Source: Adenanthera pavonina (taxonomy: Eukaryota > Streptophyta > Magnoliopsida > Fabales > Fabaceae). From it: 64,000 bases of DNA. The number at the start of each line of letters is the position of its first letter. Within the stretch, counting starts at the first letter, position 1. The position numbers and the translations under genes are program-made. This document shows positions 48,145 through 61,348 of the stretch, piece after piece. The notes beneath the pieces were generated by a model, which was given only the letters and a program-made list of their open reading frames with translations, was not told the origin of the DNA and made no database searches. The stretch is taken from NCBI GenBank assembly GCA_026686845.1, contig JAIVEN010000014.1:33130001-33194000 (forward strand), written 5' to 3'.

Positions 48145-51100
48145 TTGGAGCCTAGGGCTTACGTACCCTGCGATGGGGATCAAAGTCTACATAATTCGGA
48201 ACTAGAAATATGTGTCAGTTGGTTCATATTTTTTTAATTAAAAGATTTTTATGATAAGAGAAAGTTAATTAAAAATAATTTAACTTTTTGCAAACAAAAC
48301 AATTTTCTGAGATTGAGTTTGTGCGTTTTAATTTGTAAAAAGATAGTTTAATTCCATTTACTTACTCTTATTTTGTTTTGATTGAAAACATTTTTTTGCT
48401 TTTCTTTGATTTTTGAAATTGCTTTTATTTGATTTTTGACTTTTGAAAAACCATCATATATTTTTTTTATTCTTTTGAATTTTTTTTCTTTTTTAAAAGA
48501 GAAAACCGATCCATCTATTGCAAACTCGCAGTTGTGCCCGATAAATCGATCTCTTAAATACCTATGAAAGTCCTAAACTTTGCGGTATAAAGGTTTTATT
48601 ATATTTCAAAATGCTATATAATAACTTTATTAGATAAAGTTTGAAAAACTTGTTATATTATTATTATAATTATCTTCTTAAAAGAAAGTTCAACCGGTAC
48701 GTCTACGTGGATTCGCAATCTTACGTGATAACACGGTTAACCAGAATACCTGCGTGGGTTCTGAAAACCTCAGTGGTATGGTTACTAAGTCAATTATTTC
48801 TATTATTATTTTTTTTATAAAAATCAATAAATATTATTTATTTAAAACATTTCAAGATATATATATATTTTATTGCAAAATTATATAACAAATAGTTATT
48901 TATTTCTATTAACGGATACAACTCACTAGCCTAAATCATATGTCTACGTGAACTCGCAGACTCATGTGACAACATGATTAACTGAGATGCCTGTGTGGGT
49001 TCAAAAGCCTCACGTGGCGTAATTATATAAGTAAATTACTATTTATTTTTTCTTTCCCCCTTATTTATTTATTTATTATTATTTTATTATTTATTATTTT
49101 TATTTATTACTCTTATGAGAAAATAAAATTTTGAATAGAAATGTCATTAGGACTTATTATAAACGTGCTTTTATAATGCACTCGTATAACCTTGTAGGTT
49201 CACATGGTGTGATTATTTTAAGAGTTTACGAAAGCTCAAAACCTTTGTGACTAATTTTCAGAAGCAAATAAAGGAGATATACCTAGCTAGCAAGAAAATG
49301 GAATGCTTGAAAATGGCAGAGAATAATCATTCAAGAAAAGAATCCATGTGGTGGCAAAGACGCTCTTAGGATTTAATTTGCTTGACCCCCTTTTTTCTTT
49401 TTAATTTATTATTATTTTATTTTATTTTTAAACACAATGTTCTAAGGATGGGCTGAGAATCCAAATCCCTTCCACGGTGTCCTAAGAAAGAATAGTATAT
49501 TCAAGTGCGAACATATCCACCTTTTGGCTTGAACAGAGGGGACCCATCATAATTCAAAGTACCTAACCAAAGACCTTTTTTATTTTCGTCAATGATGACC
49601 TACGGCTTTTCATCCTAATTATTTGAAAGCTTCACCGTTGAAGCTTATAATAAAAAGAATAGGAGTAAACTCGCAGGCTTTGTGACTCAATATGCAAGCA
49701 TCACCAATTTGCACCATGAGAATTAAGCCATGCACACAATTCATTATAACTTAATGTTGACCACAACAATGAAGTTGGCCCAAAATAAAACTCAACACAC
49801 ACAGACCTTGAAAGCCCATTTTCTTAACGTGTTGACACAAACCTTCTTGCTTCATAGATTATTAGTTCCAAAAAGATAAAATACGTCAGAAATTTATCAC
49901 AGTTTGTTCTTTAGTAATTTTATAAACACCAGTGCAAAAATAATGAATAAAATTGAAACTAAGATAAAATAACACCTGCCTAGTATTTGATCTAATCAAA
50001 GATTATTAGCGAGGCTGCAAACACAATCTCCCTTGGCTATATGAGCACCATTCAAAGTATTATATCAATTCATTTTCAGCACATAGACTCATTCCCAAAA
50101 CCAAACTTGTTATTAAGGCTAACACAGTTTCAGATTTCCCACAACCACGGTGCATAAATGAAAAATTCTCTACTCAGTATAAGCCCAAAGGATCTTTTCA
50201 GCAACAAACAATACAATCTTCGTCACAAGTTCAGCAAAATACCTGGCCAAGAGGCCTTCTTTTATACCTCCAAACATGACATGCTAAATACGCTAAATGC
50301 GTAATTTAGAAGCTCAAAGGCATATACCAACAAATATAGTGGTGCCAAAAGATCAAAAGGGTTCCAAGATACAGACAACCATACCCCATTTATGGCCATA
50401 CATTCATCTTGGGAAGAAACAAAGATACAACAACTCAGAAACGATATTAAATTAGCAAATCAAGACGAAAGCATAATTGATAAAGGAACAAAGCGTGATA
50501 AAAGAAAAAATTACCAAACTGATAACACCAATGCTTGTTCGATTTCCTTATGTTAAAGTGATGGCAATAATGAGCCCACAATTCGAACTCGGTACTGCAT
50601 TCCTTTTATTTTATTTTTTCGCCAGCTTGTTTCACTTTTTGTGCCCAGATCCTCATTTTCTTCAAAGCAATTCCACTCACCTCTTACTTCAGCATTCAGG
50701 TTCTCTTCCCCTTTTCTTCAATTTCGGCCGAATCCCATTTACGGTTACTCCTTCTCCTCAAATCCCTTGGATTTTCAACACCTTTTTTTCTCTGCCCTTA
50801 TAGGGTTTCCTCGGCCTTGAAATTTCTCCCCCCCCCAAGCTTCCTCAGTTCTTCAGGGTCTTTATTCCTTCTCAGCCACCTTCACTCCCTCTCCTCTTCT
50901 CACGCACATGGCTCCCTCTGTTTTTTCTTTCGTTTACGTCTCCCCTTGCCTTTCCGTGCTTGCGTGCTACTCTCTCCCTGACTCCCTCTGTTTTCAAGGC
51001 TCCATCTGTTCCTTTTGTGCTCGCGTAAGTCTCTCTCCTGCTTTGCCTCTCTACCATTGCCTTTTCCTCTGTTCCTCACTCCCCTTTTCAGTTTTCACCT

Positions 51101-51938
51101 ACGGCTCCTCTGTCTCTTGCTTTGCTTCCACGCTGTCTAAGCCCTGAATTAGAGCTCAAGTCTTTTGGGGTTGAAACGTTGAACTTTAGCGTTTCACCGC
51201 CTTCTTTTTTTCTTTATTTTTTATTTTAATCAATTTTTTAATTAATAATTTTTTATATTACTTTATTTTAATGCAATTTTTTTTAATTTTTTTAATTAGT
51301 TTTTTATTTTATTTTTATTTTATTTTATTTCCTTTATGTTCTTTGCCCCTTTGCTAGTCTGGCGTGCCTTACTGCTCTGCCCTCCTAGATCTTTTTCTGC
51401 CTCACGTTGCCTCTCGTTCCTTTTTCAGAACCTTCCTCTGCTTCTCGTGCTTGAGGAATCATTCAGTTAGGGCAAAAATTGGGGGAGTGAAACATAGAGT
51501 CATACTTGCATTTCACTCCATTTTCCTCTGTTTTTTTTAATTTTATTTGCTATATTATAAAGAGAATTTTTTTTGTTTTTTAAATCTTAAGTGAGAGAGA
51601 TTGGATAAAAAAGATAAAAAAAAATAAATAAAGGGATGGGATTTTTCTCTCTCTTTTTTTTTAAATATAAAGATAGGATTTCATTTTTGTTTTCTCCTAA
51701 AAAAGAAAATGATTTGATTGATTTTTTTTAAATAAACAAGAAAGAGATAGGATTTTTGAAACTCCTCAAAGAAAATAGATTGGATTTGTAGAGTGATCTT
51801 TTAGATTTTGGAAGATTTGCATTTATCTTGAAATTAAATTATAATTACTAATTTCCTTACATAAAGTGAATTTTTATTCCTTTTGTTTTTCAATTTATAT
51901 ATATATTTTATGTCCAGATAAAATGGGGTATTTACAAA
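48145..51938 (-). mobile_element. Probable Ty3/gypsy-type solo LTR, long
   Basis: On the minus strand it would begin TGTAAATACCCCATTTTATC and end near ...GGTACGTAAGCCCTAGGCTCCA. The start (TGTA-ATACCCCATTTT) and the TACGTA-rich end are typical of plant gypsy LTRs. A TATA-like ctataaggg on the minus strand lies at about 50798-50806, with long pyrimidine-rich tracts around 50590-51150. Internal repeats with ctacgtg, cgcag and ctacgtgggttc occur at about 48695-48780 and 48930-49020. There is no coding domain. The flanks (atcat and aactt) do not match as a target duplication. Boundaries and family are tentative. Confidence 0.4.
48690..49030. repeat. Degenerate tandem repeats of about 235 bp in the gypsy-like LTR
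   Basis: gtctacgtggattcgcaatc ... cctgcgtgggttctgaaaac (48700-48770) recurs as gtctacgtgaactcgcagac ... cctgtgtgggttcaaaagcc (48941-49010). Fainter traces appear near 48525, 49185 and 49665. Confidence 0.6.
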
Positions 51939-51943
51939 CTTCA

Positions 51944-53935
51944 TTGCAATATTTATTTTTTCAATAAGAATTTAATCTTGTTAGCAAAAATATATAATAA
52001 ATGTGACATTAGCAAGATATATGAGTACTTTCTTAAATATATGATACTTATGGACTAATGAGTTCATTATTCTCTTGAGGATAAAATTATTGAGGCAGTA
52101 AGTAGATGTGTTTCAGACCTATTCAATATCTTATTAAAATTCTTGATCTTTAGATTGAGTAAATACTTTAATTTTTCATGATCATTCATCTCAAATTCTT
52201 ACTTCAAATAATCAATTGTTTTTTTCAGACTCTTTAAGGGTTTTAATCAGCAAATATAACAAACTTTAATTTAAATATATTTATAAAATATATGGATAAA
52301 TCAGATAACTTTTAATCCACAAATAAATTTTTATAAAAGTATGTTTTTCCTGGCAAAATTTACAAGCTTCTAGCATTTTTTAACCTTTCAAGGATTCTCA
52401 TATACATTTTACCATCTAGTAAGCTATATAAATAGTTTATAATCATGCAAACTCTTCAAGGATTTTAATCAACACATAACAAATTTAATTTAAATATATA
52501 TATATAAAATATATGGATAAATTGGACAACTTTTAATCCATAAATGGACTTTTACAAAGGTTTGTTTTTCCAAAGAAAATTTAAATGCTACTAGTATTTT
52601 TAATCATTCTGGGATTCATATACATTTTACTATCTAGTAAGCCATATAAATAGATTATAATCTTATTATATACATATAAAATTTTGTCTGCTATCTGAGT
52701 AATGAAATATTAAAAAACATTTACATCCACGGCAAGATAATATTTCTACATATAATCAATCTAGACATTTGCGAAAGCCTTTATACTTTAAGTCATACTT
52801 TATATTTCTCAATTGGTTTTCACTTCAGTGTCTATTTATATGATACTAACTTCTCAATTAGAGTGCTCGGACTATAAGTCCAAAAACTTTATATTTTGAA
52901 AGTAAATTCAATCCAACTCATGTTGTGTCTTTTTCTTTTCTTTTGGCTAATCATCTTTTTACTTACAATTCAAGACAAATTTACATTCAAAATCAGCATT
53001 TGATTGTACTATTTTAATATCATAAAAAATATTATCAACTTTATTTTTTCGGTTCCATTTTTCTTACAATGATATAATTTATCGAGATCTCTTCATTATT
53101 TTCAGGTACGTGAACTCTTCTAGAGTTTTACAACTAGTTATGTCTTAGATCTTTTATAGAGTATTCGTCTCCTTAATATGATTATCTTGATTATTTACTC
53201 CTTTTTTTTCTAAAATTTTTATCTTTAGAACTGATTAATTCTTCACACATCAAAAGTGATTCATTTATATTTGTCCACTGGGACATTGATGGAGCATTCT
53301 TTACTTGAATATAAGATCTAATAATTTTCATTTAGGTTAGTAATAACATCTGATAGTTATTTTTCAATATTTTATGAATGCGTTAATTTATCAATTTCTG
53401 GTTCATAGTTCTTTATATATGAGGATCTAGGTAAACTCATGATAATGCTTTTCACATATTTTTCTATTCCAGCAACTTATTATCTCCCCCTCATACTTGG
53501 AAAACAAATTATACAATATAAATCTCCTATATCCATTTGTTTTCTTTAAAAAATCCTTTTGCTTCATATAGAAACAAACAAAAGGAAGGATAATTTTAAC
53601 CAATATTTACTACCGACTTTTCTTTAAGTATCCATCTACATATATTGTGGTGGAGCAATAAGCATATATATTTCATATTTAATATTTTAAAATGGAAAAT
53701 TTCTAGCTCTGACTAAAGTCAATTGTAATGGGGAAAAATTTATAAATTTGTTGGTTTGATGTTTGTAAGTGTTGCAACATCTAAAAATCTTGTTCTCACA
53801 AGTATTAGTCTAATTATTTATTGGAAGCATTTGATAAATAATTTATTAGACCATTTTGTTAAATAGGCTTTTCAATTGTTCTTCTAATAAGTATGCTGCA
53901 ATCATTGAAAGCGTAACATATAAATTCACTAGAAT
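51944..53935. repeat. 2-kb direct repeat, copy 2
   Basis: It begins aacttcattgcaatatttat, only six bases after the gypsy-like LTR ends, and ends gcgtaacatataaattcac before continuing into sequence absent from copy 1 (tagaatttttatgaaaa). Differences from copy 1 are scattered point changes and small indels. Confidence 0.85.
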
Positions 53936-55174
53936 TTTTATGAAAAATCATCTTAATCACATATTCTAAAAAATATAATTATTTATGTAAATAATTTTGC
54001 AAACATCAGGTTGCGAATTTATAATCATTACACATGTGACTATTTTATAAATGCAACTATCAAAATCATTATATTTATAATCCACACAGTGACAATTTGA
54101 ATGGGCCATTTATATGAACTTGCTTAGTTCCAAAATTATTGGGATCTAATCTCAATCATAGCTAGAGATGATTTAAAAATTAATATGACTTTAGAACAAG
54201 TAGCATAATAGAATTCTTGAACTATATAATATTTTGCCTATTCATGAATAATCCTCTGGTGAATTTTCAATAGTCTTTCACATCATAATGATCCGGGATA
54301 ATCTGACCAGTCATACCAAATAATAAATATTTGTATCAGTTTACTTCAGGTTTACTATTAAATATTTTTCATATATAGTCTTAATAGATATCCAAAATAA
54401 TAATATCTTTGAAACAAAACAAATTTATTTGAAGTATAATGATATGTTATCAACAATAAATTATACTTCATAAGTAATAATATGATACAGTAAAACTCAT
54501 TTAAAGATTTTAGCAATTCTATACTATTCAATATGTTACATCTTACATTTAAAAATATTTTCACATGAAGACTGCTTATCTGATGTAAGAAAATAATTTT
54601 AGAAAAACTCAAACTAATTAAAATTTTAAAATTGAACAAAACTGTTTTCACTAGTTCTCAGTTCATTGTGCAACGATATTTCAAAAATCATAACTAAATA
54701 TAGAAAAATCATTTTCCAGTGGTTTAAGTCTCTAAAAATTGTGCACATCTTGAGTTTTCAAGAAAAATAAGGAACTGGGAAATAAATGCATAGATTTGTG
54801 CAATTTATTGCATAAATATTACTATTCTTTTTCGTGTCCTTGTTTCTGTCCGAAAATTAAACCTTAAATTTGAAAATTTATTTCTCTTAGTTTACAAAGT
54901 CATTGGAAAACTAACTTATCTACTTTCTAACCATATTTTTTTTGTACATTTATTTTACTCCTACTGGTCAAACTATCAATATATATCATCAGATATCAAA
55001 TAAAACTATCACTAGAGCAATTTTAGTAAATCATACATAACTATCATTGTATAAATCCAAATACAACCAAACTAGTGCCTTTATATTTCCAAGACATAGA
55101 TATATTCATGCATATGAACTACAAAATTTTTGGATACATATTCAAATTTTTATAATGTATCAAAATAGACAGTA
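53936..55174. other. AT-rich remnant of the Copia internal region, no gene seen
   Basis: Low-complexity AT-rich sequence continuing from the 2-kb repeat, with no ORF worth calling. The 97-codon minus ORF at 54358-54651 has AT-driven composition (many I, L, N, Y) and no recognisable motif. Confidence 0.4.
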
Positions 55175-56671
55175 AAAAAAAAAACAGAGCAATTCAATTT
55201 CTTATTTTAATCTTCCTCCTCAATCATCATTGTTAAATTCTTTCATTTAGTAATACTTGACCCAATCATTGAGAAACATGGGATGAGATTGGGGATATCT
55301 CAGTAGCAATATAAGTCAAACTTATCACATTAGCATAAACTTTACATAAACATTGCATAATCATAACACTTTCATAATATGTTTTAGGAAAACAATTAAA
55401 ATTATAAGTTGCAGTAGAAATTTCAGCAGTATAACGACTTAGCAAATGAGCATCTCAAGGCTTAGCATTTAACTTAAAACAGCCAAACCAATCATAAAGC
55501 ACATCCAAACATCACAATAATACTTTTAAAACATAAACACAATATATAAATGTAAAAGCTTAGAGTAAGAGTTATTACCTCAGAGTTTTAATTACTTGAT
55601 CTTAGATTATCTTTTTCTTAAATCACTCATTTGGTTTGATTAGAGCTTATTAGTATCATTAAACCTTACTTAATAATTTATTATCATCATATAAACTCAA
55701 CCCAATCTTATTCAAAATCATGTCTTGATTCAAAAAGAGGAGCTAAAGGAAAAAAGAAAATGGTTTAAACTCTAACTAATTTTAAACTAAATAAATAAAG
55801 AAAAAATTTAAAAGAAATTTGAAGTAGAAGTTTAAGACCTCTACTTACCTTCCATTTTTTCCCCCTTCCTTCTTTTTTCTTTTTCTTCTCTCACTCACTC
55901 TCGGCTCCCTCTTCTCTCTCTCTCTCACTACGCCTTCCCTCCCTATTTCTAGTGCGTGTGTGGCAAAGGTAAAAAAAAAAGGGGGTATTTATATGAAAGG
56001 TTGAGGATTGTAAACCATTAAATCAAGTTTTAATCCAAAGGTTCACAATTATTCTCACATTTTATATATCAATTACCTATTATACCCCTACATATTTTTT
56101 AGCTTGTGAGAGTGTAGGGAAGGGTATGAGTGTCCAACTTTTTCCTCCTAAATTTTAGTCACATCAAGAAAATGAGATAGTATACTTTTTACTTTTACAG
56201 ATAAATTTGACTCTAATTTGAGTACTTTTTTATCTGAGTTTTCTATTATACTCAGTGTCCTTTTTATTTACTTTATTTGTGGGACTCATTATCTTTTTCT
56301 TTTACTTTTTTATGTAGGGTTCACATATCTTGCTTATTTCTTACTATTCATCTCATCCAACATTTACTATTTACATGAAAGTCGCCTTTTACCAGATTTA
56401 TATTTTTTCTTTTAAAGGCTCACATAACCAGTATCACTTATTCTTTTAGCTTGCACTGGAGTATTAAAATATTATTTTCTCTCTTTTATTGTAAATGATA
56501 ATTTTACCCTTTTTAAACCCCGTTTTATATTTTTAGGATATTTTGGACCTTAAACTAATTTAATTAAATATTCAGACTTCCCCACTTACCATGAGTTAAT
56601 CCAAAACACTTTAATATCATTTATAATATGATCTTGTCATAAAATACATACATAAAAATTAGGATATTACA
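55175..56671 (-). mobile_element. Probable gypsy-type solo LTR (about 1.5 kb)
   Basis: On the minus strand it starts TGTAATATCCTAATTTTTATG, a usual gypsy chromovirus-type LTR start. cagta flanks both sides (55170-55174 and 56672-56676), consistent with a 5-bp target duplication. A minus-strand TATA box (catataaatacccc, complement of about 55984-55997) precedes a purine-rich stretch that is pyrimidine-rich on the + strand (55860-55930). The stretch catgggatgagattgggga near 55278 is familiar from such LTRs. The left terminus is poly(A), not TG, so that boundary is uncertain. Confidence 0.5.
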
Positions 56672-58920
56672 CAGTATATCATCAATATTTTCATCTATGG
56701 GATTTTTTTCACTATTAATTTTTTGTCCAACCATAAATTAACATATACACATAGTTTTTCAAGAATTAACTATGTCAGTCTTACTAAACTTTCATTTTTA
56801 TTAAATATAATTCATATATAAAAATATTTCCAAATCACTAATAAATGATTTCCAACATAATAACTGATAACGTGTTATGGAATTAAGTAAATAAAAGATA
56901 AACAAGAACATTATAAAAGTAAGAGAGTATCGTAGAAAGAACAATGAGGAGAGTATTTTTTATTTATTTTTAAGGGTGAAAATACAAATGGATTATCTTA
57001 TAAAGAATTTTTATATTTTTTTAGATTTAATTAACTGAGATTAAATAAAGTTGGGGGATAGTGAAAGAAATTTAGTACTTCAAAAATTAATTAAGCCCTA
57101 AATTACCTGAAGCATTTAGAAATTAGAAGAAGCAAATATGGCATATACAATTTTTCTTTCAATTTTTGTTTTTCAAGAACTGAATATTCATTTGTATAAT
57201 GTTTTATGTCTAGTCCTTCTTAAAATTGACTGGAATTATGACTATATATTTCACAATTATCACAAAAATGCTTAATATCCTTCATATTATTTAAAAATCA
57301 AATAAACTAAATTAACATTAAATATTAATAACAATTTTCTCATGAAATTAAGGACACTAAATTTAATTCAATTGTCATAATAATGTATTTTTCTTCAAAT
57401 GCCACATGCAAGACAATTTAATTATAACTAGAGAACCATCATCAAAATATATAATTACTAAATATTATTTTACAATCCATCACATGAAAGAATCAAAGAA
57501 ATATGAAGAAAGAAATTGATACTTTCTAGTATATTTTACTTTGCATATGCATAGCCATAATCAAATGCATACTTTGTACATAGTCATAATCAAACATATT
57601 GCTACATATCATTGTACAACCATGCAACATTATATAGCCTTATAGGCATTATGATCATTTTTTTGCTTCATAGTAACGTTTTTATATTTTTCTTAACGTG
57701 GTTCTTTTGGTTTCGTAATCATTTATACTTTTACTCACAATAAATTAATAACATTTCGTCTATATGGCTTCCAACCATATTCCATTCCTCAATCATAATT
57801 TTATTTCAATACTCATGACAAAATTATTATCTTTTCCATAACCATGGTAAAGATAATTTTTCTAATAGTCATGACAAATCATTATTAACTTTCAATTACC
57901 AATTTGTACAATACTTATATTTGATCATTTCCTTACTTATAAGCATATTAAATTTAGAGATTTTTTCTTGTTTTTTCTATGGTATGAATTTCTAGCTAGT
58001 AGTCTTTAGAATTATAGTGAAATTATCTTTTAAAACTATCAATTTTTCATGTTATGAGATATGTCAATTATTTGGCTTTCAAAGCCATGATAAAATACCA
58101 TATATAGCTATGAAAACATTGAAGTAAAACAATTTTTTTTTGCAATCATATCTCACTGATTAAGACTACAAAGTTATATTTTGCAATTTAACTAACAACG
58201 AAATAGATGTGGCTTCTAGCCACCACAAGATCAAATATATATTATAATTGCTGGCTATTTAAGTAGATGAATTTGAGATATTAATCAATATCAAACTTAT
58301 AAACATAATCATATTATGGATAACAATAATTAAACTTTTGAATAATAAATTATGAAAACATAAGAATACTAGAAAGTAAGGCACAAAATTTCATACCTCC
58401 TTGTGATCAACATGAATCTTCATGTGATCTGTAAGGAACCTTTAGAATTTATTCAATTGAACTTGGATCAAATAATCTCCTTCATAGGATGGAGAAGAAT
58501 CACAATGAACTCCAAAATTTCCCTCGTAATTTCATAGAGACTCATCCTGACAACGTGTTATAAAATTAAGTAGAAGATAAATATCAACATCATAAAAAAA
58601 AGAGAGTATTGTAAAAAGAACAATGGGGAGAGTATTATTTATTTATTTTCAAGAGTATCAAATGTCTTATATATCACCTCTATTTATAAGCATCAAAGCC
58701 TTAAATTCTAACCAAGAGTTACATTGAAATAATTCCACATAATGGTACAATTTATAACCTTTGAAAATTATACATATTAATCAGGGGAAAACTTACAAGA
58801 AATTATTCATTTTGATCATGAAGGTTATGGAGTTTTAAAGGTGAAATTCCAAAGGGAAATTCTTTGATTGATATAAATTATAATTATAATTGATTTGATA
58901 AAGCTCAATATTATTATAAC

Positions 58921-61348
58921 TGAGCTTGAATCTAAACTTAGGCATCGTATAATCTTCCTCATCAGCTATTATTTTAGGAGCTGAACAATCATTTTTTTTA
59001 CTTTTATTAATTAATATTAATTTTACTCTTAAGACCGATCAATATTAATATTTAATATTAAATGTAAAAACTGGGGGAAATGACACTTAAATACCTCTTG
59101 GCCAAAAAAATAAAAAAGACACTTAAAGACTTGGGTAGTAATTTATTTCCAAAAACATATTTAGAACTTACTTAATTATCATAAGATACCTAGGTACTTA
59201 ATTGGAAATATTTTTTACAGTGAAATTCCCTCTTTTACCTTGAAATCATGGATGGAAATATAGGAGTTTCAGTTAGTATACAATCATCACTTGCAAATTT
59301 GTGAAAAATAGTTGCAAATTAGTTTATAATAGATGAAATATAGTCAGATAGTCCATTTGTAACTCATCCTCAGATAATGTAATTAATTCTTATATATTTA
59401 CAAGTAATACCATTGGTAAGTTTAATCAGACGCAAAGCAGGAATTTCATGCTAGAAAATTGATGTAGATTCCATGAGAAATCTATCTCAAGAACCTAGAA
59501 AATATAGAAAACAATAATGCGAAAGTTTGACTCAAACGGGTTGATGGAACTAAAACTCAATAAAATTTTGCCTTAGAGAACTCTAACTATAGGAGAAGCT
59601 ACAAGAGTACATCACTCTCTTGATAAGTCGGGTGTATTTTAAAAAGAACATGAAGAACTAGTAAAAAACTCACAAGTAGAAAATATTTTGGATTGACTGA
59701 TCTGAAGAAAAAACATTATAATGAATGACCTTAAATAGAGAAGTAAAATATTAATTTATGCTATGATTCCTAACTCAATTTGATAAAGATAATTTTTATT
59801 TAATAGAATTTAAATTAAATTAAATTTAAACCTATAATTGCTCCCTTCGAATACAAATAGAAAAACCATAAATTATTTATCATAATCTAAATCAAATAAA
59901 TTTAAAAAGAATAAGATAAATAAAATAATTCAAATTAAATCTAAAAATTAAAATAAAAGATAATATTATCCTAATTCCTAACTAATCCTAAGTAGTATGA
60001 GTCATTTTTCCAATTGAGTCATAAGAGCATATTGGGCCTAAATCAATATAACAATTCTCTTCTGATTCAAAGGCAAGAATGCCTCTTCTTCAAACATCTT
60101 GGGTTCATCATCTTATAAGCTTTATAAAGATTCTTTCATAGGTTTGGTTTTGTCTCTAGTTAGTGGGCCTCCTATTACCTGAAGTAAATCTTTTGAGATA
60201 ATACTCTTCCACTCTTGAATCTATCCATTGACTCCATAAAAAATCTAATTATGTATTTAGGTACCTTATAATAATTAGATAAATTTCAAGCATGTCTTTA
60301 AAGAATATTTTCTTTCTAGAGTATTTATCTCGGATTTCCACTAAAAACTATAAGCCAGCCGCCCTTCACAAATTGTGAAGATTAATAACTTCAAACTTCT
60401 TACTATATGTAATGGTGTGATACACAAGGGGTCTACCTAGTCATTTAAAAATGTGCATTTTAAATAATGCGAGCAAATAATACAATAATACATTTTATAA
60501 GTAGAGGAATATATAAATGGTATATTTCTTATTCCTTATTCTTTCATTCATGATATAAAAAAGGTTGAGGATTGTCACTGCTAGAAACAAAAAAGATGTC
60601 ACATAGATTTCTATTATTAATTATGCAAGTCTATGCAATTTTTTTTTACCATAATAGGCCTATGCATTTGACAAAAATCAAGAAATGAATTGCTCTATCA
60701 TGGTAAAAAAAAAATTGCACTATCTACAGCTTATATATTTAATTGATATTTAATTAATTATTTATTGCTATCTCGACTGCACTGGACCTAGCACACAATT
60801 GTACAGATTTGAAAAGGATGACAAAAAGAGAAAGATATCAAGAAAACACCAAAAAAAATAAAATAAAATAATACTAATAAATAAAATAAAATAAAAAGAA
60901 AATAAAAGAAACACCATGGACCGGGGCCGTCAAAGGCAAAATTGTGTTGGCTGGCTGGTTCGGGCAGATTTTACCGGTCTCCTCCTCGGGTACTCTTCCT
61001 TCATTTGAATGATTCTCTTAGTTTCTCGTGTTGTTTGCTTTTTCTTCATCGCAATTTGCAATCATTTTTCTGGATCATATCTTTTATGTTAGTTTTATGT
61101 CTCTTTGAAGAATGTTTGAATTGGGTAGAATTCTTCGCGCCTCGATTTGTTCGTGAATCAAGTATTTATAGGTAGGATGTAATTCCACTGTAGCCGTTGC
61201 ATTTGCACAAAAATAATAAACCTCCATTATTGGGGATTCATTTGTATTACACGGGTGCCTGATTTTTGGGTCAAATATGATGACCTTCTTCAAATTCTGT
61301 ATATGCTATGACAGGGAGCTCTGAATTGGGTTGTATAACAAGGTGAAG
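58921..61348. other. Intergenic region upstream of the ERGIC-type gene, with its probable 5' UTR
   Basis: AT-rich and gene-free up to about 60900. The stretch 59460-59830 may be another worn LTR (minus-strand TATA near cttaaatagag), but it has no defined ends. 60853-60910 is an AAAAT-type microsatellite. From about 60915 the sequence becomes GC-richer (accggggccgtcaaaggc), likely the promoter and 5' UTR of the next gene. Candidate donors are near 61172 (tatag|gtagga) and an acceptor at 61313-61314 (gctatgacag|ggagc). Confidence 0.4.
60634..60719. repeat. Short perfect-arm hairpin
   Basis: tgcaatttttttttaccat (60634-60652) is the reverse complement of atggtaaaaaaaaaattgca (60700-60719), apart from one A. 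The loop is about 47 bp. It lies about 0.6 kb upstream of the next gene's start codon. Confidence 0.6.

Larger units (their letters stand above)
44907..58920 (-). mobile_element. Worn minus-strand Copia element complex
   Basis: The left LTR 44907-45538 (tgttatgaaattaag ... ttttataaca) is followed on the minus strand side by a purine stretch (complement of ctcctccttttatgtcc at 45539-45555), so it is the 3' LTR. A related LTR begins at 58556 (tgttataaaattaagtagaa) and reaches about 58920; it is the 5' LTR of this or a sister copy. A third LTR start is at 56873 (tgttatggaattaag), about 130 bp long before it loses similarity. Between them is non-coding, eroded internal sequence with one recognisable RT remnant. 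The complex probably represents at least two copies. Flanking bases at the two outer ends do not match. Confidence 0.6.

Noticed and set aside
50477..51147. ORFs of 108 and 79 codons rich in F, L, S, C and P
   Set aside because: They come from a pyrimidine-rich tract inside the gypsy-like LTR. There are no domains, and the composition reflects CT bias.
46148..53935. Interpreting the 2-kb direct repeats as LTRs of one element
   Set aside because: The repeats do not begin TG or end CA, and no primer-binding site or polypurine tract is next to them. One repeat contains an RT remnant, so they are internal sequence.
54358..54651. 97-codon minus-strand ORF
   Set aside because: Low-complexity AT-driven composition within eroded transposon sequence.
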